Assembly (NCBI RefSeq): GCF_032854445.1
Contig: NC_088297.1
Coordinates: 5,639,991-5,703,990, forward strand
DNA length: 64,000 bases
DNA from: Liolophura sinensis
Lineage: Eukaryota; Mollusca; Polyplacophora; Chitonida; Chitonidae
Direction: 5' to 3'
This document shows, piece by piece, positions 42,261-57,300 of the stretch (positions are counted from its first letter, which is position 1; every line of letters begins with the position of its first letter). The translations under genes were made by a program, and so were the position numbers. The notes beneath the pieces were generated by a model. It was not told where the DNA came from. It made no database searches and saw only the letters and a program-made list of their open reading frames with translations.

Positions 42261-42320
<60 letters not shown>

Positions 42321-45300
42321 TAAACATAAACGTATAAGAAAGAAACAAACATTTTAAGGACATTTAACAGTGCTGAAAATGGCTCTACTAACGGGTCACA
42401 TGTGCTGGTAGGCTGATGTCTTAAAACTACATTTAATTCTAATTATTCACTTGAAATTTGGATTTTTTCTTCCTCTTCAATTGTTTACCCAATAAGGATG
42501 GATGGTTAAATTACTATCCCTTTGTTGACTTCCCATAATCCTGGGGTAAGGTTATATGGTGGGGGGGGGGGGGGGAGTTAAAGAAAACACTGATATACGT
42601 TCACAAAAAATGTGTTTTCATACCAAGGAATACAGAGAATCATTGAAGTGTACAAACTACAAATCCTGGAAAATCCACGATTTTCTGCTGAGATGTTTTT
42701 TGCTCATAAAAGACCATAACTGTTTAAGGAGATGTCATGCCGACAGCAAGAAACTCGTGAACAGTTGCATGAAAATGACCTCATACATTCAGGTATACTT
42801 CCTAGAATCTACTCGATAGGTCTATACAGACATTATAACTCGGATGCACAGCAATTTCTCCAAGACAACTACTCATCTACACATTCTAACATGCTGTATT
42901 CACCAGTCTTAAACACCATTTTTACACTAGTTGAGACAGGAACATACATTAAATCTTCAACCTTTTCAACGACAAAGCACGTTTTTTTCAATGGAATTTC
43001 AGTATGCATACAATTTATTGTGAAAATGGCATTAAAAATGATTTGTTTGTGTCATTAAAGATGCAACCTTCATAAAATCATGCAAATTATTTCTCTCAAA
43101 ATATTAGTTGCAGAGGTGGTTGAAAAGGTTGAAGAACTGGGGTAAATTTGGCGTCCTGTGTGTTACATCTACAAGTGTCAGCCAACGGTGAAATTTCCCA
43201 GAATAACCCCACTGAACGTCAACGGATTGATCATGTATAAAAAAAGATTAATCTCATAAATAGTGTAATTCCTTAACATTTTTTTGCATGTTTGCCAGAT
43301 ATTTGTTTCTAAGGGCATTATTCTGTGTATTCTTGGCTCATTTCCAAAAGTAAACTGTAACAACTTAAGGTGGCCACAATAACAGTAATGGACCAGCATA
43401 CATTCTCTTAACACCAGAGTGCGTTACAGTATCTGCTACGGCCGTATTACAACCTCTGCCTGGCACAGTGCAATCAGGGGATCTAATACAGACGTAGGAG
43501 AAAAACGGCTTCTCACTCTGGTAATTAGGAAAATGCAGAAAAAAAAAAAAACGGAATTAACTTATAGCACAGTCAGGTGTATTTAATGAAAAGCCATAAG
43601 AAAATGTATCCTGTGATTATGCCAATGAAAACAGAAGAAACAAAACCACCAGCGAGCCAATAAAAGTAACAAAACATTTGGTGACCAAATTTTGGCACAA
43701 TATCATTATTTCCTTTGCAAATGTGATTTACATGTGCACTGTAAACTGTAAACTAAACTGCTAAAATCATGCAGATACATATGAACATGTCTATCTACAA
43801 GAAGTTCTGACTTCGATTTTGAATAATAAATATCTTCCAAAACCTGTGGCTAGGGGTTATTTTTTTTTTTTTTTTTCACATCCAGTTAGCTAAGTCATTT
43901 TTCAGGCATCATCTACCAGACATAAGTTAATTTTATATTAAATATTTAAAACTTTAAATAAATGTACATGTATTTAATTTTAAACACAAATTTGATTTAT
44001 CTTAAGCATTAACATGCATATAACATTATTACATCGATGTGTTCAGATTACAACTAAACGTCCTTCATGTAAAGCCAAACCAAATCTCATATCAACAAAG
44101 TATGAGCAACATGTGTTACAGTGGAATTTGCACAATTTCTAATACAATAAATTTTTATAAATGTAAAAAGATATACATGTACATCCATGTGTCAAGTATG
44201 CATCCTGAGGTCTGCATCTAGGGAATTTTCACAGGGTTTAAATTAAATCTAAATTAAAATAAATTTAAATTAAATTAAAAATTAAAAACAGCGTCGTGTT
44301 TGATTACATGTATGTGTATCAGAAGGCTATTGTTTGAAGGAACACAGAAGTTACATCAACAACTGGCCACAGAATATAATATACAGCACAACACATTCAC
44401 AAAGCCATGGTAACTCCGAGTTTAGAGGGGTATCAAAAGCAGATTCCAAAATGTTAAAAAGGAAATACATAGACAAAATGTGTGCATGAATATTTAACTG
44501 TTACCCCACCCCCCCCCAAAAAAAAAATTACCAGCAATACTAAATAATATGCGTGTTTAAGTGCTGGAACTGACATAAGAACATGACCTGAGGGTGTATG
44601 GGAATTTCTGGAGGTATACTATAAATGCCTTTTTATTCGCGTGGTACTAACATTCGCGGATTTCGCGGCAAACACCTTTCCGTGAAATTAAGTACCATCA
44701 AATACAAAACCCATGTAAGTAATTTATTAATGTGGCATGCATTACGGTTTTAAATTTTAATTAAACACGTTAATTAGAAATACCTAATTAGAATGTATTC
44801 CGGTTTTAACAAATCAGGCTGAATTGATCGTCAGTTAATTCTGCTTTCTTTTAAGGAGGCTTTGCTCCGTCTAAGAGTTGCCACACTGCAATGTCGTTGT
44901 TGTTGTTGATTTATTGCCGTGGTTAGAGACGTACAAATCGATAATTTGTACTGGGCGTGTGTACGTGATACGATATACATATGATGAGAGAGGCTGTTTT
45001 TTTTATCGACTGTACTTGATTTCAAGTCAGATCAGCTTTCCGACACGGCCGATACATTGCGCGGGGGGTGTGGTGGTGGTAGGGGGGGTCCGTATTCAGA
45101 ATTTACTCAAATCTGTCACAGTTAACTCAAAGTTTCATTCACACTGCTGATGCATGAGAATTAAACAGTGGGTCTTAATAATATCACATTCAACCTTCGT
45201 CGTCTCCCGGAGTGAATGACACGAATATTTGCTCACACAGAAGGTAAGGGCTTCGTCTTATAAAGATTAACAGTCTTCAAAAGATTAAAAGCTTAGGAGG

Positions 45301-48300
45301 ATTAACTTCCTTTGTCTGATCCAGTTACTGTATTGTATAGAACTTTTGCCACATCTTACCAGTACAAACAAGTTTAAATGATAACACTGTTACTTGAATG
45401 CTTTAGCTGTTTTATTACTTTAAGATTCTGTATTGGCGTTTGATTTTCGTTTATCAGTTGTCCAAAAATTCTGCTATGATCCGCGAAAGTTGATTCCCAC
45501 GAATGTGTCTTCTTACCAAATCCGCGAAAGTTTATACCCACGAATAAAAAGGCAATTACAGTATTTTAGTATCTGATTGAAAATTTATAAAACATTAATA
45601 AAAGAAAAACCAAAAACAAAAACTGGCCTCCTCTGAATTACCTCCCTTGTTACACAGCAGACGCTATGGTGTAATGACAGATTAGTTTTTGAGGCATCAG
45701 CACCAACTACAGGAAGTGGGACCTGGCCTACTGCGAGAAGTGGGGCCTGGCCTACTGCAGGAAGTGGGACCTGGCCTACTGCAGGAAGTGGGGCCTGGCC
45801 TACTGCAGGAAGTGGGACCTGGCCTACTGCAGGAAGTGGGACCTGGCCTACTGCAGGAAGTGGGGCCTGGCCTACTGCAGGAAGTGGGACCTGGCCTACT
45901 GCAGGAAGTGGGACCTGGCCTACTGCAGGAAGTGGGACCTGGCCTACTGCGAGAAGTGGGACCTGGCCTACTGCAGGAAGTGGGACATGGCCTACTGCAG
46001 GAAGTGGGACCTGGCCTACTGCAGGAAGTGGGACATGGCCTACTGCGAGAAGTGGGACCTGGCCTACTGCAGGAAGTGGGACATGGCCTACTGCAGGAAG
46101 TGGGACATGGCCTACTGCAGGAAGTGGGACATGGCCTACTGCAGGAAGTGGGACATGGCCTACTGCAGGAAGTGGGACCTGGCCTACTGCAGTACAATGT
46201 AAGCCTATGCAGCAAGAACATGTAGCCTTACGCCACAACAGTGGCAACCATAAACGTAACGGAGAAAACCATGGCACCAGGAACTGAGCGCTTTTCAGCT
46301 CAGGCAGAACAAACATATTTGATGGCGTTCGTCAAAGCTGTCATACTTTCATTAGGGGATTTTTAAATTTCCTTCAAATGGTTTAAAACATTATGTAAGA
46401 TTTATCCTGAACCTGTCAAATTAGTTTTCAAATTAAAATCTGTCTTGAAAGTATATCTTCAAGTATCTTTACATGTATGCTGCCCTGTCTTGGAAACTTG
46501 CCATTAGCCACTTAAACACAGCTTACTTTTAACAATGTGCCATTTAAATTGAAGAGTGACTTCAAGGGAGGTAATTTGGTGCGGCCCTATTGCCTTGTCA
46601 TTGAAAATTCACATGCATATGTGCTTTAAGAAATAAAGTACCAGTACATGTGCAGTATATCAACTTGAAAAGATATATGAAAGTACAATATAGCTTGAGC
46701 AGGTTAAAACCATTTCCACAACCTCGAACTACTTTCCTACAACAGATCCACATGTAAAAGTAGTTCACCTTGGTGATGTGTGCCCATTCTCTGGAAATTA
46801 AAGGGCGATTTTCATAGAACCTCACAAATACTTTCCTAAAGGTTATCAAAATTTCCACAATGCAACTGATAGTAAAAATTTTAGGGTTCTACATAAGGGG
46901 CATGTACATGTGGGATTCTGTTGGGTGTAAATGAAAAAGTCGTTTGTTTGGGGTAATTACCGATTAAAGAAAACTCAACTTTTTTTTTTTAATATTTGAA
47001 GATTTTTTTTTTAACATGTTTTAATTGAAATTTTTGAACTTGCAAGGAACAGATGTCTTAATTAAATCTGTATTCAATGACCGGAAAATTAATTTGGAGA
47101 CAACATATACATGTCTTCAGAGAGGAATTCTTTAATTAATGTCTAGAAAACCTTTCACACACATATAAATGTTTGACATCCATTATACTTTTCAATATAA
47201 ACCATTTTTCAGATGATGAACAAAACAAAAACATATGTCAAACTACCAACCCCAAAATTCATAAATTAAACTTGTTACCCAAAACAAACAACTTTTAATT
47301 TTGTCTCTTAAATGGACACACAGACTCTGCTGATAGGGATAACATGCAAGCACAGCCGTCATCAAGAATGACACTTGGGGTTTTTCTAACAGCACTCAAT
47401 TTGTCTCCCCTCTAAACTCAGACAACAATGGTGAAAACTAAATGCTTACAACTGCCTGTATTTCTGTACATTTGCATCCGTAAGACTGGAAGCAAAACCA
47501 ATGAGCCAGAATAATTTAAATGACGTACAAGAAACCTAGTTGACATGTTCATAAATAGACATACATTGTTTTGCATTGAAACTACACATACTGCAACACG
47601 TGAATCTGATTCACAAGTACATGTAAATCTACCGTTAAACAGGTTCTACACAATAGTTAAACAATGGCATTTTTAGGAACAAATACAAGAATTTAAAAAC
47701 ATTCTGTGTTCTGACATTTGCTTGAATGAATGATTTTGATTTCTTCGCAGATTTGTATTATTTTATCACAAGTGTATGCTGTATGTGTTTTGATTCAGAA
47801 TACATTTTAAAGTTTTTGAAAATACAAATTTGAAAATGCAGCAAAAGGGGAGACAATTTGAAGCTTTAAAAATTATCTCCCTTTAATACTGATTTAAACA
47901 TCTAAAGCATGTAAATGTACATTCCTATAAAGAGGTATGATCACTTATGTTTTAGACTTTGTTAAATTATTAGAATTATAACATACACATACTCCTCTGT
48001 TTGTTCTCATTATGTGTGGCTTTTGAAAGATTATTAAGATTTAAATGGGAATCATGTTCTGCGTTTGTATACGCTAGAAGGCTGATCATGAGCATGTTTT
48101 AACACTGCGGTTGCATTTTACACGTACCCATACTGTAATCCTTCAACCTTTTCGCATGTTTACAAGGTGTTTATTCAAGCAGATTCTGAAGGCATTATTC
48201 TGATAAAATTATACTTTTGGCCCATATAACCACAGTAGTTTTGTTTCCAAAATCCAATTATAAATGTGTATAAATTGGAAAGAAAGTTGCTGTTTCATAG

Positions 48301-51300
48301 CCGTTTCAAAAGGTTGAAGAATAAGAGTACACGCACCTGTAGTTTCCTCATAAATATGATTAATGAAAAGTAACTGTAGCTAACTAACATTTGCCTATAA
48401 CATATAGCATCCAAAGCCATTCACAGAGATAGATTTTTAAATTACAAGCTTTTAATCGAATCGATGTAATGCGAAAATGTAGAACACTTCAAATACTGTT
48501 AATAAGATAGATATATATATATATTCCTGTGTGTACTGTAAAGATAATTTCATATACTACAGATATACTGGATGTCAATGTAACTGAATGCATGCTGATT
48601 GCTTTGAAAAGGTGATAAAAAAAATTACTTCTCCATGTTAGAATTCAACTACATGTACACGTAAATTGCACATTTACGTACGTGTAGACTCAACAGTTGA
48701 GACAATGTGATAATACTCCAGTTATCTCCCCTGTACTTCTGGCCACATCTACATGTACCGTGCATACCATAAAAATGGGTAAAAATGTTTTGGTTGTTCG
48801 TTCGTTCATTCTAAAGAGCTCAAAAAAAAAAAAAAGAAACGAGGACTTCACACTGTATCCAGGTCATCCCATTTAAGAAATATAAATGACTGTAATGATT
48901 TATCCCCTTCCAGGATGTGTTACAATGTTTCTAAATTTGTACAATTTACTGTAATTCTTCAACCTTTTCGCATGTTTGTAAGGTGTTTATTCAAGCATAT
49001 TTTGAAGGCACATTCCCTCTTCACTGATACAATCATGCTTTTTCTTTGAACTCTTGAAGTTGGCCAACCCAAATAATGTAGTTTTGTCTTCAAAATCAAA
49101 TGAAAATGTGCATCAATTGCACTTAAAGCGCTTTCATTTTTTGTGAAAAGGTTGAACAACTAGGGTAATACATTTCACACATTTAAATCATAAGGGATGA
49201 ACTTAATTTTTGTTAAACTCATCACTACAGAGCTTGAACTATCAAACATTTTGACCCCTGCATAAAATGCTTCCTTTGTACATGTAGAACAGGACCAGAG
49301 CTCGCTACATTATTGTGTCAGGACTCAGCTACTGAACGAAGACTTGTATTTCAAGTCACTCATCCACAAGAATAACTCTGCAGTAACATAGCACTTCATG
49401 TTCATGAAGCGTTAACATCAAAAGCTAGATTTCTACCCACAAAATTTTTTACCAAGAAAACCCTTAACAATGGAGACACACTATAAAGTAGTTCACGTAC
49501 CTTTTTCGCTCACACTTTCACTTTCAAGGTCTTGCTCTTCGCAGCTTGAGCACTCCGGAGTGGATCGTATTTCGTCGTCCGAGCTGCTCAGAGACTGTTG
49601 ACGCTGTTTCTTGCCGCGTTTGTGCTTGTGCGGTTTAGGCGGAGGGGGTCTAACACAGTCAGAAGGGTCGGAGCTAAGCGAATCATTTCGTATAATCATG
49701 GCCTCCACCTTGCGCCGGCTACTGCGCGAGTTCTTCGTGGCTGCGGAGCTAGGGTCCAAGTGTTGTTTGCTATGGTCTGTGAATTTGTCCGTGTCTTCCG
49801 GCCGCATGTCTTCCACGTGATCCACGCGGATGTAATGTTTAGATCCTGCGGGGGAGCCGCGGGAATTTGTAAACTGATCGTATTGCTCAGTGTGCGCGTT
49901 CACCGTCCTGTCTCTCAAACGCTCTGACCTTTCACCGTGTTCTCCGCGCTCACTCCTTTCGGCGCGCTCTCCACGGTCGTGGCTGGGCGATCGCTGGTCT
50001 TTAACGTCCTTGTTGCGATCATGTCGATGCCGACTGCCGCTCTTCCTATCTACACTTTGATTTGAGTTCTCGGCCATTGCTCTTTCGGCGTGTCGCACTT
50101 CTCGGTCGTACTTGTTAGTGCTTGTGTAAGGCTCTGTTAGATGCCTGTCTCTGGTGGCTGCATAGTCTGCTTGGTTTTCTAACATCCTGTCGTGGAATCT
50201 CTCCCGTGATGGCTCTCGTCTCCGCTCAGATCTCTCTGTGTCATCCGGATAGCCTCCCCGTCCTGATGATGACTCCCGAGACCCTCTGAGAAATAAACCA
50301 AAAACAAACCAACCAAATTACACTGGTATTAAAAACAAGGTTTCTTTACATCTTTGTCTTACAGTAGAACATGCTTCTATAATCTTTTAGGTATATGATC
50401 TTTTTCCGCGGTTTCAGCTCTAAAATTTAACATGCTCTTCTGTGCGATATTAAAACTGTCGATTGACCAATGTAGTTGAACTTTTAAATTAATTTCCCTC
50501 ACAGGGAAACCTTTGGTTAAGACATTAAACAAAAAAACCTCACAATTCATTAAATACGCCTAACACATGAGCACAGCTGCAAATGATACATTTAGCGTGT
50601 TTGCAAGGTCAAAAAACAAGTTAAGGTCTGTGAAATACAACATGGTTTTTCTGCATGACTAAGAGCACGTCTCTGAAGAAAACTGCTTTAACAGATCCAC
50701 AAACCTGTCACAAAATATGACTTAAATGACCTTGAAAAAATTTACCACAGTCACAGACGATGAAAATAGTCAGAGAGCATGTGGACTGAGTTAGGTAAAC
50801 ATTGCTAAAAGCTTTCAAGAGACAAAGTATTGACAAAGATATGCATAGATACGATATAAATATATTTCTCTATTGAGTAATTTGATTGGAGTTTTGTGCC
50901 GTACTTAAGAATATTTCACTTATAAAATACAACAGCAGCCAGCATTATTTTGGGAGGAAGCCAGATAGAGCCGAGGGACCATATAATATTAACAACATCT
51001 GGATAAAACTTGTGAAGTAAAATAAAAATCAAGCAAATCAAAACAGTCACCATTGTTCACAATTAGAATGCATTATAACACAAAGAACAATTATCCCTAA
51101 ACACTAATAAATAAAATACTATGTCAGTTATTTTGCGAGAAACAAAAATTTGGGTAAAATTATACACCCCAAGACATTTTTACAACTTTTTCCAGCACAA
51201 GGCAATCATAAGGCAATCATTTAGGCAATCATAAATCATGATTTCGTTACTTTCAAACAAATATTTCTGGGGAATAAGATTTACCATCATGATACATGTG

Positions 51301-54300
51301 CATACATGTACACACGTGTACACACCAGTACACACCAGTACACATGTACAGCAGGATTGTGCAGTTTTGTGAATGTGGTCTCTCACTTGATACACATACA
51401 ATGTACATACGTTAAAATCAATGTGAATTTCTGAATTTCTACACTGAACGCCTAGATCGCTTCAGGACAGCAAAGCTGTTTCCTCGTCATATGGACCTAG
51501 ATTAGAATCTCCACTCGGAAATGTCGACATAAATGACATTACTTGCCCTACATTTGCATTTCAGCATAGAAGCTGACCTAGAGAGACTGTTAGAGGATAA
51601 CCAGGTGTCGGGTGTTGTAATCTGAAACCTGGTCAGGTTTAGATTTAACAGATGGTCGTACTGATCCATAAAACTGTACTATAAACATTTATGGGTCTAA
51701 CTTTATTGACAATGTATTGCTCTGTTTTGCTGATTTCTTTGGTTGAGTTACTGATAACAAATAGGTCATTCAATGTCAAACCAGCCAAAAAAAAATTTGT
51801 TTGTGGTGACCCTCTTGGATTTTGCTGAAAAAATTCTTAAAAATTCCATGACATGTATGAGGAAGGTTTCCCAAGTTATAGCCCCAAATTCCAAGTGGTT
51901 TTTGAGATATGAACATCTTAAAACACCCTGTAAAGTTCATTTTCAACAGTCACGAATAGGATATATTTTTTTGAGGCATTTTTGGATGACCAAAACTTCC
52001 AATTCCATGGGCCTAGAAGTCTGAAAATCTACCCACAGAGCATTTTCTACCCTGGCTTTCAGAATATGGAATCAAAAAATTAATATCTTCAATACTTTTT
52101 GAGATATATGCCCCTAAATATCGTGTTTCGTTCAACGCATATATGCTATTTCGTATTTTCAGCGAACTGCCATAGGTCATGTGATAGATTTAGGAGATAT
52201 TTGTTGCCTGATTAATATTATTGATGTATATGACAATTTGCAGAAGAAAGTCTGACCATTTTGAGGTATTATTATTCATGTAGTTGGTGTCTGAACTTTG
52301 CTCCAGGACAAAAAAAGCAGACATTTTACCTCATTTTTGTCTTAACTGATCCCCATGTTGACAGTTGAACAACTCTTTGAAATTTTTTCCACATCTAGAT
52401 ACATCTATTAGCCAACTATGGTAGAAAATTCAAGAGTTGTTCTCAATTCCTCCTACTGAAATTAAATTTTTGAAAAAGGCAACGTTTTGATATACCACTG
52501 AACTGGAAGCACCGGTCATCCAAAAATGCGTACCGGCTAAGGGTTATTTAACTGACTATCAGCTGAGGATTATTTAAACAACTTCTGGCTTAGGGTTATT
52601 TAGCCCACGTCGGGCAAAATACAAATAAATCCTAAGTACATGTAGCCCTAGAAAGTGGATGAAATAATCAGAAGCAAGCAAAATGCATCCTCTGAAAAAA
52701 GCTAATAGAGCTGCTTAGTCAGAGCTCAAATTGAACGGTGTAGAGCTGCTTAGTCAGAGCTAAAATTGAACTGTGTAGAGCTGCTTAGTCAGAGCTAAAA
52801 TTGAACTGTGTATGTAGAGCTGCTTAGTCAGAGCTAAAACTGAACTGTGTAGAGAAATGAAAACATTATAGAGCTGCTTAGTCAGAGCTAAAATTGGACT
52901 GTGTACAGCTGCTTAGTCAGAGCTATAACTGAACTATGTACAGCTGCTTAGTCAGAGCTAAAACTGAACTGTGTACAGCTGCTTAGTCAGAGCTATAACT
53001 GAACTATGTACAGCTGCTTAGTCATAGCTAAAACTGAACTGTGTAGAGCTGCTTAGTCAGAGCTATAACTGAACTGTGTAGAGAAGTGAAAACATTATAG
53101 AGCTGCTTAGTCAGAGCTAAAATTGAACTGTGTAGAGCTGCTTAGTCAGAGCTATAACTGAACTGTGTACAGTTGCTTAGTCAGAGCTAAAAGTGAACTG
53201 TGTACAGCTGCTTAGTCAGAGCTATAACTGAACTGTGTAGAGAAGTGAAAACATTATAGAGCTGCTTAGTCAGAGCTAAAATTGAACTGTGTAGAGCTGC
53301 TTAGTCAGAGCTAAAACTGAACTGTGTAGAGAAGTGAAAACATTATAGAGCTGCTTAGTCAGAGCTAAAATTGAACTGTGTAGAGCTGCTTAGTCAGAGC
53401 TAAAACTGAACTGTGTAGAGCTGCTAAGTCAGAGCTATAACTGAACTGTGTAGAGAAGTGAAAACATTATAGAGCTGCTTAGTCAGAGCTATAACTGAAC
53501 TGTGTACAGCTGCTTAGTCAGAGCTATAACTGAACTGTGTACAGCTGCTTAGTCAGAGCTATAACTGAACTATGTACAGCTGCTTAGTCATAGCTAAAAC
53601 TGAACTATGTAGAGAAGTGAAAACATTATAGAGCTGCTTAGTCAGAGCTATAACTGAACTGTGTACAGCTGCTTAGTCAGAGCTATAACTGAACTGTGTA
53701 CAGCTGCTTAGTCAGAGCTATAACTGAACTGTGTACAGCTGCTTAGTCAGAGCTAAAACTGAACTATGTAGAGAAGTGAAAACATTATAGAGCTGCTTAG
53801 TCAGAGCTAAAATTGAACTGTGTAGAGCTGCTTAGTCAGAGCTAAAATTGAACTGTGTAGAGCTGCTTAGTCAGAGCTAAAATTGAACTGTGTACAGAAG
53901 TGAAAACATTATAGAACTGCTTAGTCAGAGTTAAAATTGAACTGTGTAGAGCTGCTTAGTCAGAGCTATAACTGAACTGTGTACAGCTGCTAAGTCAGAG
54001 CTAAAAGTGAACTGTGTACAGCTGCTTAGTCAGAGCTATAACTGAACTATGTAGAGAAGTGAAAACATTATAGAGCTGCTTAGTCAGAGCTAAAATTGAA
54101 CTGTGTAGAGCTGCTTAGAGCTAAAACTGAACTGTGTAGAGAAGTGAAAACATTATAGAGCTGCTTAGTCAGAGCTAAAATTGAACTGTGTAGAGCTGCT
54201 TAGTCAGAGCTATAACTGAACTGTGTACAGCTGCTTAGTCAGAGCTAAAACTGAACTGTGTACAGCTGCTTAGTCAGAGCTAAAATTTAACTGTGTACAG

Positions 54301-57300
54301 CTGCTTAGTCAGAGCTAAAACTGAACTGTGTAGAGCTGCTTAGTCAGAGCTATAACTGAACTGTGTAGAGAAGTGAAAACATTATAGAGCTGCTTAGTCA
54401 GAGCTATAACTGAACTGTGTACAGCTGCTTAGTCAGAGCTATAACTGAACTGTGTACAGAAGTAAAAACATTATAGAGCTGCTTAGTCAGAGCTAAAACT
54501 GAACTGTGTAGAGCTGCTTAGTCAGAGCTAAAATTGAACTGTGTAGAGAAGTGAAAACATTATAGAGCTGCTTAGTCAGAGCTAAAATTGAACTGTGTAG
54601 AGCTGCTTAGTCAGAGCTAAAATTGAACTGTGCAGAGCTGCTTAGTCAGAACTAAAATTGAACTGTGTAGAGCTGCTTAGTCAGAACTAAAACTGAACTG
54701 TGTAGAGCTGCTTAGTCAGAACTAAAACTGAACTGTGTAGAGCTGCTTAGTCAGAGCTAAAATTGAACTGTGCAGAGCTGCTTAGTCAGAGCTAAAATTG
54801 AACTGTGCAGAGATGTGAAAACATTGTTCACCCACGTTAATGGCCATATACATGTGAATGTATCTAAACTTTCCAGAAACTTACCTGTACAAGAACTGAA
54901 AACATGTCTATTTCGTGAATATATCCACAAAAAAAAAATCATTTATCAACCCTAAAAATTCAACGTACCTACCCTAATTCTTCAACAATTTCAAGCACAA
55001 ATATATTGCAAGTTTTTGGCACATTACACAAATGTTATCTGATACTGGTATAACTGCGCCGATCCCTGAACAATACACCTTAGTGTTGAAAAATGTAAGT
55101 TACTGGTTGAATCTGTCGAAGATTCGGGGAAAATAACTTAAATATGGTTATAGCATCAGTGAAAACCGGATTTTACACAAAAAAACAGATCACAAAGCAT
55201 TAACTATCCCTCGGCCATACGTTGCAACATTTAAATCTTCATACCTGTTACCTGTTACGTACGTGTTTAATACAAGGTTATGAAAGAGATCTAATAAAAA
55301 ATCTTAAAAAAAGTATGTCAAGTTCAATGAAAAACAATACTGTTTTTTTAGTTTGACCACATCTATAAAAAGTGCACACATTTTAAAAGTGCCCAAGTGG
55401 TATATGTACATGTCTGATGAAAACTGCTTAAAGAGATTAAGTGATTAAGAGGTACCGTGTTTACTAATCTGTCCCAAAATATTATTTAAATGACCAGGAA
55501 AATATTGGCCATTGAGAATCAAAAGGGTAGGAGTGCTTGGCGCATTTGTTTGGTAAACTTTCCTTTAAGCATTCACAAGACAGTGTTTGACAAAGAAATG
55601 GACAGACAGACAGTCATACATATTTTAAATCCAAAAATCCATGAATGCGCATGAATGGGGAGAACAGCATGACCTCCATGACCTCAAATACATTGACAGA
55701 TATTGCTGACCTCATTTTCACAACTGCGTAACAACATCTGCACAGGTATATGTGTCACCAAGTGACATTGATTTTTGTCACCTGACAGGTGGGAATCAGG
55801 TCAAACTAAGACTTTCTTATTGACTGGTCGACATATTTGTACCAGGTAAAATCCACAGCTTCAGGGAATTTCAAACCATATGTGTCAGTCCTCAAATTCA
55901 AGTAGCGTCTTCAAAACAAGTTGTGTAAACTCCGGCAGAAGTATGTCGGCTCCAGTGGAAATGTGGTACTGACTGACTATCGTGCAATCATGTACTGCGA
56001 CAATCCAGGTTTTCTGAAGGCTTCTGATCTGGAATTCAGGCTCAATATTACCGTATATTAAAAATGACCTTGTATTTGACCAATCAAAGGCAGAAGATCA
56101 ATCTGGATTTTCGTAACTGTGGATGAGCTTCTGAAGAAACTAAGTCAGGAACACAAATTCACAAACCTGACAGAGTGTAAGAGTTACCAGGCGAGATCCT
56201 GAACATCCCACACACTACATGTACACTTAGGTTTGACACCCACACGTTGCCCTCTTTAATTTTGACTCAAATTGACCCTTTTTAGACAAAAATGGCGTAA
56301 ATTAGCCAATTCAGCCTTTCCAAGAGCTCTCTGAATTGAGATTCACTCCCTGACATTCCACATCTACATGTACAGTATGTATAATGCCCCAGATAGACAA
56401 TGTCACTAAGTGATAGGGCAAACACTTGCCTTTTATCACATAGCAGATGGAAATTTCTGAAATACATGTATGTCTTGGCCAATATTCAGCATGTTCAAAT
56501 TAAACTAGATCTTATAACTCAACATTTTTATCTGCCATTTTGAATTTTTGTGAAAGAGCAAGATGTTTTGTCTCCAAGACAGATGAGTTTAACACTTTGG
56601 TACAGGTGGAGAAATTTTTGGACACGTAGGTAAAATGTGTTTTATTTTAACTTTTCAACCCTTTGCTAAAACACACTTCTTACCTCCTATCCCTAGAGGG
56701 TTCCCTCCTCCTTTCTCGCTTGTCCTCTCTGTCGCCATAGCGATCCACACCTGGCGACACCCCCTGCCGCCGCGCATGGCGTAGCTCCCTTTCCTCTGCG
56801 TAGCGATCCGCAGATTGCTCCCTGTAACGTGGATCCTGAGTAGCTGGGTCCGCGCCCTCCGCAGGTACCTCAGCATGCGGATCCTGCGATCGTCGGGAGC
56901 GGTGACGCTCGCGCTCCCCTCGACCTCGTTCATGTCCTTTGTCAAGGTCACTCACCGATCGACTCTGACCGTGTCGGTCGCCATGGTGACGCTCCCTGTC
57001 TCCATGGCGACCAGTGTCTGACACGTGACCACGGTCTCGTAGTTTGTCAGAGTCCCTATGACTATGTTGAGGCACTGATTTTTCCGCTAAAGTTCTATCT
57101 TTGCTATCGGCAGTTTTCACTGTGCCCTGCTCCGTCATGGAATACTGTCGCTTGAGTTCTCTCCCCTGAAGACTTCCGGTACGTGTCACCGCAGGTTTAC
57201 CGTCAGGACGCACTTCAATGTTCTCTTTCTCTGAACCTTGGCTTCCATCACCGGGCTTCTTCTCCAACATTTTGGGGCGTTTTTCTGTCGGAGGGCTGAT

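Larger units (their letters stand above)
41264..49500. other. Intron 2 of RIM
   Basis: 8.2-kb AT-rich intron. It holds twin (AT)n tracts, a MITE at 42952, a TIR element at 44617-45563, a 24-bp array at 45690-46195 and MITEs at 48135 and 48951. 46200-48130 shows only AT-rich DNA with GGGAGACAA-type words. A T-run lies at 43861-43876 and a G-run at 42560-42576. Confidence 0.8.
50286..56683. other. Intron 1 of RIM (first in window)
   Basis: 6.4-kb intron with a SINE fragment (50875-50980), an unassigned 51770-52480 segment, a 2.1-kb minisatellite (52691-54815) and AT-rich remainder. 54975 starts TAATTCTTCAACAATTTCAA, possibly a lone MITE end. No exon-like sequence found at 54990-56683. Confidence 0.8.

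Noticed and set aside
45585-46316. VPLPAVGQ-type elastin-like or collagen-like ORFs on both strands
   Set aside because: 24-bp minisatellite; four frames on both strands are open simultaneously, as expected from an 8-codon period.
49598-49927. Plus-strand ORFs opposite RIM exon 2
   Set aside because: Antisense shadow of a clearly coding exon; no family resemblance.
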